Positions 16,427-24,772 of a DNA stretch of 64,000 nucleotides are shown in pieces (the first letter of the stretch is position 1; each line of letters opens with the position of its first letter). Source of the DNA: an uncultured Acidobacteriota bacterium (GTDB lineage Bacteria; Acidobacteriota; Blastocatellia; Pyrinomonadales; Pyrinomonadaceae); assembly GCA_937871585.1 (NCBI GenBank), contig CALMPJ010000141.1:1-64000 (forward strand), given 5' to 3'. The notes under the pieces were generated by a model. That model was not told the DNA's origin, ran no database searches, and was given only the letters and a program-made list of their open reading frames with translations. A program made the position numbers and the translations under genes.

Positions 16427-17104
16427 TTAAACCGCAGCAGGCACACTCGCTACCGCTCGTGTCTCTGCCGTATATCCAAAAACTTCGCGAAAATTCGCTT
16501 CCAGACGATCTTCCACCTCAGCCATATCGACTTCGCGGCCGAGCAGTCTGTCCATCGATGTTACGGGCTCGCCTTCGCAGGCGATGATCCAATTGTAATA
16601 GCTCAGATCGGTGTTTACGTTTAATGCAAAACCGTGTGTAGTGACCCAGCGTTTGATGTGTACGCCGATAGCCGCGACCTTGCCTTCGGTTGTGTGAACG
16701 CCGGTCAGGCCTTCGATGCGGAATGCCTCGATGTCAAAATCTGCCATCGATCGAATTAGCACTTCCTCGATGTCGCGAACATATTTGTGAACGTCTTCGC
16801 GTTCGGGCGACAGCGAGATTATCGGATAGCCGACGATCTGGCCGATGCCGTGATATGTGACCTTGCCGCCGCGATTGATCTCGAAAACTTCGACGCCGAG
16901 ATTGCGAAGTAATTCCGCCGTTGCCAGCACACCGTCATTCTTCGAACGACGTCCAAGCGTGAACGTATGCGGATGCTCAAGCAACAGCAGATAGTCTTTT
17001 TCCCGCGTAGCAATGACCTCGGTCTCCAGTTCTTTCTGACGTTCAAGCGAATCAGCGTAGCCAACCCGACCAAGGCGTCTTACCTCTAAACAGCGGTCGC
17101 TCAT
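16427..17104 (-). CDS. lipB: Octanoyltransferase LipB
   Basis: LipB transfers octanoyl groups from acyl carrier protein to lipoyl domains, the first step of lipoate synthesis. The 225-residue length is usual. Family landmarks are LLLLEHPHTFTLGRRS (about 39-54), the core RGGKVTYHGIGQIVGYPI (about 79-96), GKVAAIGVHIKRWVTTHGFALNVNTDL with the catalytic Lys (about 140-166), and the catalytic Cys in WIIACEG. No lipA is in the window. It is transcribed ahead of the lipoprotein gene with about 17 bases between. The C-terminal tail after residue 215 is alanine/valine-rich and variable. Confidence 0.95.
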   Translation of the reverse strand: MSDRCLEVRRLGRVGYADSLERQKELETEVIATREKDYLLLLEHPHTFTLGRRSKNDGVLATAELLRNLGVEVFEINRGGKVTYHGIGQIVGYPIISLSPEREDVHKYVRDIEEVLIRSMADFDIEAFRIEGLTGVHTTEGKVAAIGVHIKRWVTTHGFALNVNTDLSYYNWIIACEGEPVTSMDRLLGREVDMAEVEDRLEANFREVFGYTAETRAVASVPAAV

Positions 17105-17152
17105 AGCGCTATAATAAGACTTTCAACTTAGTTTGAACAGGAAACCAAGATA

Positions 17153-17671
17153 ATGACGCTACATCGTTCAGTAATTTCGGCAATTCTATTGACTCTCTCG
17201 ATCTTTGCGGCAAATGCTGCTGCGCAGAAAAAGTCTGCACCAAAGAAACCGCCGGTAAAAACTACGATCCCGCCGCTCGACGTTCGTACCGCTCGCGAGA
17301 AAGTTCAGATCCAGCATGACAATGTAAATGGTTTCGCCGACAAGCTTACGCCGATCGCTCAAAGCATCGAGGTGTTGGAAAAGGCTTACATCGAGAAAAG
17401 AATGACGCCGCAGCAGGCTGCGAAACACGAAGCGACGAAAGAGCAGTTCATCGCGATCCTGAGAAATACGCGAAACGATCTCACTGCGTTAGAATCCGAA
17501 TTTCGTACGAAGCCTGCTCTTCAGAAGTACTTGCCGAACGTAAAAGGCGTGACCGATTTGGCCCTTTTTGCCGAGAACGAAGCAGTAGCTGGCAGATTCA
17601 CAGCATCGATCAAGCCTCTGCGGGAAATCGTGATCAAACTGACTGACGCTTTGGCCGTTATTCCGAAATAG
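17153..17671 (+). CDS. Secreted hypothetical protein, helical
   Basis: A 172-residue protein with a signal peptide (residues 1-25, ending AAAQ) and then a lysine/proline-rich stretch. From about 45 to 165 it is charged and helical, without cysteines. I recognise no family. It stands alone on the plus strand, divergent from lipB and convergent with the next gene. Its stop TAG is directly followed by the stop of the opposite-strand gene with no spacer. Confidence 0.6.
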   Translation: MTLHRSVISAILLTLSIFAANAAAQKKSAPKKPPVKTTIPPLDVRTAREKVQIQHDNVNGFADKLTPIAQSIEVLEKAYIEKRMTPQQAAKHEATKEQFIAILRNTRNDLTALESEFRTKPALQKYLPNVKGVTDLALFAENEAVAGRFTASIKPLREIVIKLTDALAVIPK

Positions 17672-18301
17672 CTACTGGTTGACGTCCCACTCCGTGCCTT
17701 TGATCCGGCCGAGTAGCTGGAGACTATTTCCATCTTTGAAGTACGCACGAATAAGCCACGTCAGGCCGTCGGTGGTTTTGCGTGTCCATTGATGGTCGTA
17801 GAAATAGCCGTTATCACCCTTTTTATAAATATCGCCAGGTTTGCCGTACGCTGTCGACGTCCATTTTTTCAGATCGAAGGAGTCCGTAAAACCGATGTAC
17901 ATCGCGTAAACAAAGCCCTTTGCCGGTATCTTTGATACGTCGACGACGTCCGTTTCGCGTTCGTATTCCTCGCCGTTGAGATTCTTGTCCTTCACCTTGC
18001 CTTTTTTGACGATCGCGGCTTTCTCTTCCGAACTTAGCCCATGAATTCGGATATTGATCGAATTGATATTGCCCTTCTTGAACGGAACCGTAAGTTCCAA
18101 CCAATCAAAACGCCCGTCAGCTTCGACGCCATCGAGCGGTATCTTGGCCGCAAACTGCTTCAGCGGCATTCCGAGATAGACCTGGCCGAGTTCCGTTGGG
18201 ATGAACTTCTTTTGAGCAGCGTAACTGAACTTCTGCGCGGCTATTGAAAACGAAAACGCCAGAACGAGGGATACAAGAGCAACAAGGCGGCTAGCTTTCA
18301 T
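17672..18301 (-). CDS. Secreted hypothetical protein
   Basis: A 209-residue protein with a signal peptide (about 1-22, VSLVLAFSFSIAAQ). The rest is mixed alpha/beta with recurrent lysine and aromatic residues (YGKPGDIYKKGDNGYFYDHQWTRKT is split here as YGKPGDIYKKG and YFYDHQW). I recognise no domain. It forms a two-gene unit with the thioredoxin-like gene, whose stop lies three bases from this start. The shared direction suggests a common periplasmic task, but nothing in the sequence names it. Confidence 0.6.
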   Translation of the reverse strand: MKASRLVALVSLVLAFSFSIAAQKFSYAAQKKFIPTELGQVYLGMPLKQFAAKIPLDGVEADGRFDWLELTVPFKKGNINSINIRIHGLSSEEKAAIVKKGKVKDKNLNGEEYERETDVVDVSKIPAKGFVYAMYIGFTDSFDLKKWTSTAYGKPGDIYKKGDNGYFYDHQWTRKTTDGLTWLIRAYFKDGNSLQLLGRIKGTEWDVNQ

Positions 18302-18304
18302 AAA

Positions 18305-18970
18305 TTATGGTTTCTTAAGTTCCGTGCTTGGTCTTGCCGGATCGCAGACCTCGATCTTTTCATTTGAACTCACCGCGGCTTTTGTATCAACCTCCGGCAA
18401 GCCGAGTTTAGTCCGAATGAATTTTTCGCCTTCGTTCTCGATCATTTCGCCATTGATGATGTGCGTTTTCGTGGTCAAGGTATCGCCCTTCGCCGGAACC
18501 TTCGCCGGTTCGATAAAAATGTACCAAGGCGATCCCCATTTGCGTGTATCGCCCGTCTGCGTTCGGTATTTGTAATGGTCCGTGTTGAGTCGATCACCGC
18601 GACTTTCTGATGCGTAGACCAACGGGAACGCGATCTTATATTCCTCAAGGTTCGATTTCATCGTCGCGAGCGGATCGTAATGGCCGACGCCTATGATCTC
18701 AAGGCCGTCACCTTTGTATTTCTCGTAAAACCTATTTAGAAATCGTAGATCGTACTTCCAATTACCACACCACGGAGCGTAATAAATGACCATCACGAGC
18801 TTCTTGCCGGCGATCATCTTTCGCAATTCGCGATCTTCGCCCGTGCGAACATCCTTCAGCGTCCAATTCTTATAGGCAATGTCCTTTTCAAGTAGAGGAG
18901 CCTGCTCATTCTGAGCCGAAGCAAATATGAATGAAAACAAAATTACTGCAATCGCCGCGAGTGATCTCAT
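18305..18970 (-). CDS. Secreted thioredoxin-fold protein with a single active-site Cys
   Basis: A 221-residue secreted protein (signal peptide about 1-19, FSFIFASAQ) with a TlpA/AhpC-like thioredoxin fold. The active-site region reads VMVIYYAPWCGNWKYDLRFL, so the usual CxxC is reduced to one cysteine (CGNW). The following IIGVGHYDPLATMKSNLEEY and the cis-proline region near SPWYIFIEP fit the fold. With one Cys it cannot be a standard disulfide reductase and may act as a peroxiredoxin-like or heme/thiol-binding protein. A second Cys lies near the C-terminus (EVCDPARP). Confidence 0.7.
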   Translation of the reverse strand: MRSLAAIAVILFSFIFASAQNEQAPLLEKDIAYKNWTLKDVRTGEDRELRKMIAGKKLVMVIYYAPWCGNWKYDLRFLNRFYEKYKGDGLEIIGVGHYDPLATMKSNLEEYKIAFPLVYASESRGDRLNTDHYKYRTQTGDTRKWGSPWYIFIEPAKVPAKGDTLTTKTHIINGEMIENEGEKFIRTKLGLPEVDTKAAVSSNEKIEVCDPARPSTELKKP

Positions 18971-19078
18971 ATTAGTTTTACGTCCACAAAAAGCCTATCG
19001 TTTCAGATGCCAAACATCAAGAATTTAGTTGGAAGCGAATGAAAAACTGATTCTAATTATGTTAATCTGTCGCTAGTT

Positions 19079-19507
19079 ATGGCAGACGCACCTACAGTTT
19101 CGGACATTTTTCGCTACGCTTTGGAACTTCGTTCATCGAACCCTAGCGGTTCATTCGCGGACGTTAAATCGTCGATCGTGAGCAAATACAGCGGCGGCTC
19201 GTTGCCCGAAACCGCGTATCTTACGATCCCTGAGTACGACAACATTGCTCCCGAAGAGGACTGGACCGCAGGCTTGCCCGTGGTGCTTCGCGGCATCCAT
19301 AACAGCGACTGGAACGACGTTGCCCAGGGCATCATCATCAGCCTCGAACAGGTCGAAAATTACCCAAAAATGTCCGGCCGCGAAGACGACCCCGCTAAAG
19401 AATGGCGTAACCGCGAAAAAGGCATCGCCTCAGCCGAAGAGAAAAACCTGACCAAATGGATGCCCGAGGAACTGATGGCGATCGCGCAACGAAGTTCCAA
19501 AAACTAA
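19079..19507 (+). CDS. Conserved-looking hypothetical protein
   Basis: A 142-residue soluble protein without signal peptide or cysteine. It contains NIAPEEDWTAGLPVVLRGI and an acidic/aromatic C-terminal half ending ELMAIAQRSSKN. I do not recognise it. Start and frame are supported by ordinary codon usage and the absence of a competing frame. Its stop TAA opens into a repeat made of TTCACTATT-like words, shared with the convergent MBL-fold gene. Confidence 0.55.
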   Translation: MADAPTVSDIFRYALELRSSNPSGSFADVKSSIVSKYSGGSLPETAYLTIPEYDNIAPEEDWTAGLPVVLRGIHNSDWNDVAQGIIISLEQVENYPKMSGREDDPAKEWRNREKGIASAEEKNLTKWMPEELMAIAQRSSKN

Positions 19508-19593
19508 CCACTTTTCACTGTTCACTATTAACTGAAAATTTGGAAAATTCAGTGAATAGTTCCAATTGGTTAGTGAATAGTGAGTTTCAAACC
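19505..19593. repeat. Dispersed repeat of GTGAATAGTGA-type words
   Basis: The spacer between two convergent genes is built of TTCACTGTTCACTATTAACTG on one side (20-base part shown as TTCACTGTTCACTATTAACT) and the complementary AGTGAATAGT, TTAGTGAATAGTGAG on the other, around an A/T-rich centre. The stop codon of the MBL-fold gene and its last codons lie inside the right half, and the stop of the 19079 gene begins the left half. Confidence 0.7.
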
Positions 19594-20340
19594 ATCTCTT
19601 GCCTCGATCACTTCACAAAGTGGATCGAGGCTTTTTATTTCCGTGGCAAAATCCACATCGTCCCATTCCGGATAGAAATGCGTTAGCATCGCTCGTTTTG
19701 GTTTCGCACGGCGGATCAGGTGAATTGCCTCGGCGAGTTCGAGGTGCTTTTCGATCGGTTTGTTCTTGAAAAACGAGCATTCGAGAATGAACAGATCGAC
19801 GCCGTTTGCGAGAGCCGCGAGTGAAATGTCCAAGCCGGTATCGGCTGTGAAAACTAGCGTTTGTTCGCCGTCGCGAATGTGTATAGCAAGACTTTCGGGC
19901 GTGTGCGGCGTTTTGCCGGCTGTTACGACAATTCCGTTCAATAGATCGAATTGTTCGAGCGGCTCGATCTCGATGATCTCGACGGGAAAAGGCTGCTCGG
20001 TCAGTTTGTAGTCGTTAACGGCGTCCATTCGCTCGGTCAACGAACAAAGGCCAATGGGGCCGCATATCTTTAGCGGTTTTGTGCGCGATCTTGTCGCTTC
20101 GGCATGTTTTGTGCCCGCGAGGAACGACATCAGCCCGCCGCAATGGTCGATGTGGAAATGCGATATCCAGATCGCATCAAGTTCGTGCCACGGCAAATTC
20201 TCCTCAGCCATTCGCCGTGCAGCCGTTGACGAACAGTCGAGCAAGATTGTTCCGCCAGACGTTTCTAGCAAGAATCCCGAACTCGTCCGCCTGGGATGCG
20301 GAACCGTCGTCCCCGAACCTAGAACCGTTAGTTTCATCAC
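19570..20340 (-). CDS. MBL-fold metallo-hydrolase, ribonuclease Z-like
   Basis: A 256-residue metallo-beta-lactamase-fold enzyme. The metal motif is HFHIDH (61-66); FTADTG supplies the bridging Asp, ILECSFF follows, and the late LTHFYP supplies another His. The N-terminal LTVLGSGTTVPHPRRTSSG is typical of RNase Z/arylsulfatase-like members. Without the full RNase Z exosite it may act on small molecules or RNA; the substrate is open. It diverges from bshB1 with about 20 bases between starts. The last residues (about LTIH) and the stop are encoded by a dispersed repeat. Confidence 0.82.
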   Translation of the reverse strand: MMKLTVLGSGTTVPHPRRTSSGFLLETSGGTILLDCSSTAARRMAEENLPWHELDAIWISHFHIDHCGGLMSFLAGTKHAEATRSRTKPLKICGPIGLCSLTERMDAVNDYKLTEQPFPVEIIEIEPLEQFDLLNGIVVTAGKTPHTPESLAIHIRDGEQTLVFTADTGLDISLAALANGVDLFILECSFFKNKPIEKHLELAEAIHLIRRAKPKRAMLTHFYPEWDDVDFATEIKSLDPLCEVIEARDGLKLTIH

Positions 20341-20360
20341 CTTTATGTTAGGCTAAAGCT

Positions 20361-21095
20361 ATGTCTCAAGTCGATATTCTCGCCGTTTTTGCGCATCCTG
20401 ATGACCTCGAACTATACGTCAGCGGCACGATGCTGAAGATGAAGTCGCTCGGCTATCGAACCGGTGCGCTCGACGTCACTCGCGGCGAAATGGGAACTCG
20501 CGGAACTGTCGAAGGCCGTGCCGTCGAGGCTGAGAACGCGGCAAAGATACTGAAACTCGATATTCGCGAGAATCTCGGTTTTGCTGACGGACACGTTTTT
20601 GTAGATGACGAATCGCGAACTGCAATGGTGCGTGCTTTGCGGCGTTTGAAGCCGAAAGTCATCCTCACACACCAGTCCGGCGATACGCATCCTGATCACG
20701 ATCATATCGCGAATCTAGTACGCGAATGTTCGCGTCTTGTTGCAATGCGGAATTACGATCCGGAAACAGGTGACGATAAATGCCCGCCGCCGATCGTTGC
20801 TCATGCGGTTTTCTCGCGTCGAGTTGTTCCGTCGTTCATCGTCGATATTTCCGATCACCTCGACGAACGCATGGAAGCCATCAAGGCACATCGTTCGCAA
20901 TTCTACGACCCAAATTCGACCGAACCGGAAACGATGCTGACCGGCAAATCATACCTCGAAGACATCGAATCGCGAGCCAGATATTTCGGCCAACTCATAG
21001 GCGTCCGAGCCGGCGAACCTTTCTACGTTCACGAAGCCATCAATGTCCACGATCCTGTGGAACTGCTTTCGAGACCGATGAATCTTTATTCGTAG
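20361..21095 (+). CDS. bshB1: Bacillithiol biosynthesis deacetylase BshB1
   Basis: A LmbE-family zinc deacetylase that removes acetyl from GlcNAc-malate in bacillithiol synthesis. The metal motif AHPDDLEL lies at 11-18, the BshB1-type LDVTRGEMGTRGT at about 38-50, and the second metal site in HQSGDTHPDHDH at about 104-115. The C-terminal YLEDIESRARYFGQLIGVRAGEPF is also typical. The 244-residue length is usual. No bshA or bshC is seen in the window. Its stop codon shares its G with an ACAGGCT-family repeat. Other LmbE deacetylases are possible but the RGEMGTRGT block favours BshB1. Confidence 0.88.
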   Translation: MSQVDILAVFAHPDDLELYVSGTMLKMKSLGYRTGALDVTRGEMGTRGTVEGRAVEAENAAKILKLDIRENLGFADGHVFVDDESRTAMVRALRRLKPKVILTHQSGDTHPDHDHIANLVRECSRLVAMRNYDPETGDDKCPPPIVAHAVFSRRVVPSFIVDISDHLDERMEAIKAHRSQFYDPNSTEPETMLTGKSYLEDIESRARYFGQLIGVRAGEPFYVHEAINVHDPVELLSRPMNLYS

Positions 21096-21138
21096 GACAG
21101 GCTGCCTAGCCTGTCCGTTTCAGGCTAGGCAGCCTGAA
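21095..21138. repeat. ACAGGCT-family double hairpin (copy 3)
   Basis: GGACAGGCT (21095-21103) pairs with AGCCTGTCC (21108-21116). A second stem, TTCAGGCT (21119-21126) with AGCCTGAA (21131-21138), follows. It matches the layout after mreC. The first G is the last base of the bshB1 stop codon, so it may also act as that gene's terminator. Confidence 0.8.
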
Positions 21139-21156
21139 ATACGTGTCTCTACAATC

Positions 21157-21185
21157 TTGACAAAAAAGTAACGATTTCCTATTCT
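21157..21185 (+). promoter_or_regulatory. Promoter of the Rrf2-suf locus
   Basis: TTGACA (21157-21162) is followed after 17 bases by TATTCT (21180-21185), about 40 bases before the Rrf2 gene. This matches a housekeeping sigma promoter with a perfect -35. IscR-like regulators usually control their own promoter, so the Rrf2 site is probably nearby, but I cannot point to a clear palindrome. Confidence 0.55.
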
Positions 21186-21227
21186 TGAAGTTACGGGAAC
21201 GCCAAAGCACAATGGTGAGAGTGGTTT

Positions 21228-21707
21228 ATGAAGATCTCAGCACAAGAAGAATACGGCCTGCGATGCCTAGTTCAGCTCGCCGGGCTTAGCGACGGTGAGA
21301 GCCTGACGCTGCCGCAAATGGCCGAGCGCGAGGGCATCTCGACCGCGAACGCAGGCAAGCTGATGTGGCTGCTGAACAAGGCCGGTTTTGTTCAATCAAC
21401 ACGCGGCACCAAAGGCGGCTATCTATTAGCACGACCGGCAAGTGAGATCCGTCTGAGCGAGATCATCAAGGTTTTGGACGAAGACGTGATCAACAATCAT
21501 TGTGGCAGCTATACCGGCGTGCTTGATATCTGCGTGCACAAAGGCGACTGCGGCATCAGGCCCGTGATCGTCGGTTTGCATGAGATCGTGGAGAATGCGT
21601 TGTCGCAAATTACACTCGCACAATTGGTTGGCGGCGAGCGAAAGGTCGATGCGATGTTTCACGCGATTCAGGGAATTCATCGCACCATCGAGCCTTCAAG
21701 AATTTAG
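21228..21707 (+). CDS. Rrf2-family Fe-S regulator of the suf locus
   Basis: A 159-residue Rrf2/IscR-type transcription factor. The winged HTH covers about 1-80 (TLPQMAEREGISTANAGKL, GTKGGYLLARP). The sensor loop has three cysteines, Cys92, Cys102 and Cys108 (NHCGSYTGVLDICVHKGDCG), the number needed to hold an Fe-S cluster in IscR. The spacing is wider than in E. coli IscR. It directly precedes sufB, so it most likely senses cluster status and controls the Suf genes. A palindromic repeat separates it from sufB. Confidence 0.9.
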   Translation: MKISAQEEYGLRCLVQLAGLSDGESLTLPQMAEREGISTANAGKLMWLLNKAGFVQSTRGTKGGYLLARPASEIRLSEIIKVLDEDVINNHCGSYTGVLDICVHKGDCGIRPVIVGLHEIVENALSQITLAQLVGGERKVDAMFHAIQGIHRTIEPSRI

Positions 21708-21711
21708 GAGT

Positions 21712-21785
21712 ATGAGTTACGCGTTTACGCGTGAAATGGACGGAGCTTCAGTCGACGCGGAATCACGCCTAAAGGCGTAACTCTT
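21712..21785. repeat. Dispersed inverted repeat, GAGTTACGC family
   Basis: GAGTTACGCGTTTACGCGTG (from 21714) is mirrored by the stretch ending 21783, with 19 of 21 positions complementary. Each arm is itself nearly palindromic (ACGCGTTTACGCGT and ACGCCTAAAGGCGT). It fills the space between the Rrf2 gene and sufB and could fold in the transcript. Confidence 0.75.
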
Positions 21786-21792
21786 ACAAGAT

Positions 21793-23232
21793 ATGAGCAC
21801 AGCAGCAGAATTACTACAGAATCGAGAATACAAATACGGTTTCGTCACTGATATTGAGACGGAGACGATCGCCAAAGGTCTGTCTGAGGACACCGTTCGG
21901 CTGATCTCGTCGAAAAAGAATGAGCCTGAGTGGCTGCTTGAGTTTCGGCTCAAGGCGTTTCGCAAATGGCTGACGATGACGGCGCCTGACAATTGGGCGA
22001 ATTTTGCGTATCCGAACATCGATTTTCAGGACATTTCATATTATTCAGCTCCGAAACAAAAGCCAAAAAAGGCGTCGATGGACGAGGTCGATCCGGAACT
22101 CGTAAAGACCTTTGAGAAGCTCGGCATTCCGCTTTCTGAGCAGAAAATGCTCGCGAATGTCGCGGTCGATGCTGTGTTTGACAGCGTTTCGGTTGCTACG
22201 ACTTACAAAGATAAGCTCAAGAAGGCCGGAGTGATCTTTTGTTCTTTCACTGAGGCTGTCGAGGAATATCCTGAGCTGATTCAAAAATATCTCGGCTCGG
22301 TCGTGCCTGTTGGCGACAATTTTTATTCGGCACTTAACTCGGCGGTTTTCTCTGATGGTTCGTTCGTCTTTATCCCAAAGGGCGTTCGCTGCCCGATGGA
22401 ATTATCGACGTATTTCCGAATCAACACACAGGAATCGGGACAGTTCGAACGCACGCTGATCGTCGCCGAAGAAGGCGGCTACGTCGCGTATAACGAAGGC
22501 TGCACGGCACCGCAGTTCGATACGAATCAGCTTCATGCGGCGGTCGTCGAGCTTGTTGCCTTGGACGACGCTGAGATCAAATACTCGACCGTTCAGAACT
22601 GGTATGCGGGCGATGAGACCGGCAAGGGCGGCATTTATAACTTTGTGACGAAGCGTGGTGCGTGCCGCGGTGTGAACTCAAAGATCTCGTGGACGCAGGT
22701 CGAGACGGGCAGTGCGATCACTTGGAAATATCCGAGCGTTATCTTGCAGGGCGACAATTCGATCGGCGAATTTTACTCGGTCGCGCTGACCAACAACGCC
22801 CAGATCGCCGACACCGGCACCAAGATGATCCATCTTGGCAAGAACACAAAATCGACCATCATCTCAAAAGGCATCTCCGCCGGAAAGTCGAACAACTCGT
22901 ATCGCGGCCTGGTGAAAGTAATGCCAAAGGCAGACGGTGCACGCAACTATACACAGTGCGATTCAATGCTCATCGGCGGCAAGTGCGAGGCGAATACGTT
23001 CCCGTACATTGAGGTCATGAACAACACCGCCCGCGTCGAGCACGAAGCGACAACGTCGAAGATCAGCGAAGACCAATTGTTCTATCTACAACAACGCGGC
23101 ATCCCGCAAGAAGACGCAGTCTCGCTCATCATCAACGGTTTTTGCAAAGAGGTGTTTCGTGAACTGCCGATGGAATATGCAGTCGAGGCGACGAAGTTGC
23201 TGGGGCTGAAATTGGAAGGAAGTGTGGGATAA
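21793..23232 (+). CDS. sufB: Fe-S cluster assembly scaffold SufB
   Basis: SufB is the scaffold subunit of the SufBC2D complex on which nascent Fe-S clusters are built. The 479-residue length is standard. Recognisable blocks include [58 protein letters not shown] and the C-terminal [27 protein letters not shown] (split by variable residues). The conserved late Cys region and the Arg226-type core are present by similarity. It opens the suf locus behind the Rrf2 regulator; sufC follows only after seven other genes. Confidence 0.97.
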   Translation: MSTAAELLQNREYKYGFVTDIETETIAKGLSEDTVRLISSKKNEPEWLLEFRLKAFRKWLTMTAPDNWANFAYPNIDFQDISYYSAPKQKPKKASMDEVDPELVKTFEKLGIPLSEQKMLANVAVDAVFDSVSVATTYKDKLKKAGVIFCSFTEAVEEYPELIQKYLGSVVPVGDNFYSALNSAVFSDGSFVFIPKGVRCPMELSTYFRINTQESGQFERTLIVAEEGGYVAYNEGCTAPQFDTNQLHAAVVELVALDDAEIKYSTVQNWYAGDETGKGGIYNFVTKRGACRGVNSKISWTQVETGSAITWKYPSVILQGDNSIGEFYSVALTNNAQIADTGTKMIHLGKNTKSTIISKGISAGKSNNSYRGLVKVMPKADGARNYTQCDSMLIGGKCEANTFPYIEVMNNTARVEHEATTSKISEDQLFYLQQRGIPQEDAVSLIINGFCKEVFRELPMEYAVEATKLLGLKLEGSVG

Positions 23233-23238
23233 GAACCA

Positions 23239-23772
23239 ATGCGTATCATCACGAAGCGTCATTGGCGAGGATGGAATAGCGAGGACGCGAAAGAGTCAGA
23301 ATGGGCGAGGAAGAGCGCCCATGAGAATTGGGAAATCTATCGTCAGCAACTCGAAACTCTGCGTCCGAGACTTAGCAAGAAGAATTTTGAGTTTTTCAAG
23401 AAGGGGCTACATGATGGCAGATTGATATCGTTTAGCATTGGGGACGGGCTTCACCTTGATCTTTCGACGAAAGAGCAGATGGTTACTATTAGTGACTTTC
23501 TTCGCACGAGTGTTGAAATCAAGGTACTCAATGCGGAATTTAATGCGATATACGATTTGAAGTACGGGAAGGTAACAAAGTCAGTCTTTGATTTTCCAAG
23601 TGACGATCCGTTGTGGGGAAAAAACATTGATGATTGGGGATACGACGAACTATCGGAAGTGAACGAGAAAGTTTTGCGGCATGAAGTTTTGTTTAGCTCT
23701 GGAGCTTCAATATTGATCGAGTTCGAAAAATTTTCGTTCCAAAAGACCAAATACGATGGAAGTCGATATTAA
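23239..23772 (+). CDS. Hypothetical protein inserted behind sufB
   Basis: A 177-residue soluble, charged protein starting six bases after sufB. The N-terminal third is basic and tryptophan-rich (KRHWRGWNSEDAKESEW), the middle has ISFSIGDGLHLDLS, and the C-terminal part is acidic (DDPLWGKNIDDWGYDELSEV). There is no signal peptide or cysteine. Its A+T content is visibly higher than in sufB, suggesting a later arrival. I recognise no family. Being co-directional and tightly spaced, it is probably translated from the suf message. Confidence 0.6.
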   Translation: MRIITKRHWRGWNSEDAKESEWARKSAHENWEIYRQQLETLRPRLSKKNFEFFKKGLHDGRLISFSIGDGLHLDLSTKEQMVTISDFLRTSVEIKVLNAEFNAIYDLKYGKVTKSVFDFPSDDPLWGKNIDDWGYDELSEVNEKVLRHEVLFSSGASILIEFEKFSFQKTKYDGSRY

Positions 23773-23803
23773 GAGTTGATATTGCGTTCGATGGCAAATA
23801 CTT

Positions 23804-24190
23804 ATGAAAACTATTCAACCACCAACCCAACCCCAACCAAAAGGCCATTATAGCCCGGGAATTGAGCATAACGGCTTGATCTATGTTTCGGGGCAATTGC
23901 CGATGACGCTGGATACGCGTGAGCCGTTTACGGGTGATATTGGTGAGCAGACTGAGCTTGCTTTGCGGAACGTTGAGGCTGTATTGCAGTCGGCGGGAAG
24001 CGATCTGAGTCAGGTTTTGCAGATGACGATCTATGTTTCTGATATGGAGCTGTGGGCGGCTGTCAATGCTAAGTACGCCGAGGTAATGGGCGAACATCGA
24101 CCTGCACGAGCTATCGTGCCGGTCAAAGATCTGCATTTTGAAACAAAGATTGAGATCCAGGCGATAGCTTGTCAGAACCGGGAGCGATAG
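23804..24190 (+). CDS. RidA-family enamine/imine deaminase
   Basis: RidA proteins hydrolyse reactive enamines made by PLP enzymes. This 128-residue cytoplasmic form carries YSPGIEHNGLIYVSGQLP, LALRNVEAVLQSAGSDLSQVLQMTIYV, and the substrate-binding Arg in HRPARAIVPV. The family normally ends at about EIQAIA. Here the final CQNRER and the stop TAG are encoded by a 34-base dispersed repeat that also ends the next gene. It precedes a secreted paralogue by 28 bases. Confidence 0.9.
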   Translation: MKTIQPPTQPQPKGHYSPGIEHNGLIYVSGQLPMTLDTREPFTGDIGEQTELALRNVEAVLQSAGSDLSQVLQMTIYVSDMELWAAVNAKYAEVMGEHRPARAIVPVKDLHFETKIEIQAIACQNRER

Positions 24191-24200
24191 CGACTGGGTT
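24167..24200 (+). repeat. Dispersed repeat, AACCGGGAGCGATAGC family (copy 1)
   Basis: The 34-base stretch is identical to 24648-24681, and its last 30 bases are identical to the reverse complement of 28340-28369. It supplies the last codons and the stop of the first RidA gene. Confidence 0.9.
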
Positions 24201-24218
24201 CTTTGATTTGCAAGTTGT

Positions 24219-24671
24219 ATGAAACAGTTATTGATCCTAGTAACGACCTTATTTTTGTTCTCCGGATTATCGGTCGGTCAAACCAAACGTGCCGTCGAAT
24301 CGCCCGATGCACCGAAGGCGATCGGGCCGTATTCGCAGGCGATCGTTGTGAATGGTTTCGTCTTTGCGGCCGGACAGGTTGGAACTGATCCAAAGACCGG
24401 AACGCTGGTCGAGGGCGGGATCGAGGCTCAGACCGAGCAGACCTTGAAGAACATCGAGGCAGTTTTGAAAGCTTCGGGCAGCAGTTTGGCAGATGTAGTT
24501 AAGGCGACGGTGTTTCTCGCGGATATGAACGATTTTGCGAAGATGAACGAGATCTACGCAAAGCGTTTCGCGAAACCCTTTCCGGCACGTTCGACCGTCC
24601 AAGTCGCACGTCTTCCGCGAGATGCAAAGATCGAGATCGAGGTGATCGCTTGTCAGAACCGGGAGCGATAG
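24219..24671 (+). CDS. Secreted RidA-family protein
   Basis: A second RidA paralogue, 150 residues, with an N-terminal signal peptide (about 1-20, LILVTTLFLFSGLSVGQ), so it is exported, which is unusual for a family that mostly works in the cytoplasm. The fold is clear from AIGPYSQAIVVNGFVFAAGQVG, TLKNIEAVLKASGSSLADVVK and PARSTVQVARLP with the conserved Arg. It ends in the same repeat-encoded CQNRER and stop as its neighbour. The two may be an old tandem duplication, though the bodies have diverged and only the ends are identical. Confidence 0.88.
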   Translation: MKQLLILVTTLFLFSGLSVGQTKRAVESPDAPKAIGPYSQAIVVNGFVFAAGQVGTDPKTGTLVEGGIEAQTEQTLKNIEAVLKASGSSLADVVKATVFLADMNDFAKMNEIYAKRFAKPFPARSTVQVARLPRDAKIEIEVIACQNRER

Positions 24672-24681
24672 CGACTGGGTT
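24648..24681 (+). repeat. AACCGGGAGCGATAGC family (copy 2)
   Basis: Identical over 34 bases to 24167-24200. It supplies the last codons and the TAG stop of the second RidA gene. The flanking sequences differ, so the identity is confined to the repeat. Confidence 0.9.
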
Positions 24682-24683
24682 TT

Positions 24684-24766
24684 GGGTGGCTGCGGCAAAG
24701 GAACCACCCCGTCAGCCCCGACCAAAGCGTCGGGACTGCCACCCCTCCTTGGTAAGGAGGGGAGCT
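24684..24766. repeat. Dispersed repeat with CCACCCC blocks and strong hairpin
   Basis: The unit contains AACCACCCCGTCAGC, a small stem CCCGAC/GTCGGG, then CCACCCCTCCTT. The hairpin CCCCTCCTT (24742-24750) with AAGGAGGGG (24754-24762) is perfect, with a three-base loop. Its right arm contains AGGAGG, the only Shine-Dalgarno for the gene starting at 24773. Confidence 0.8.
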
Positions 24767-24772
24767 TAAGAG

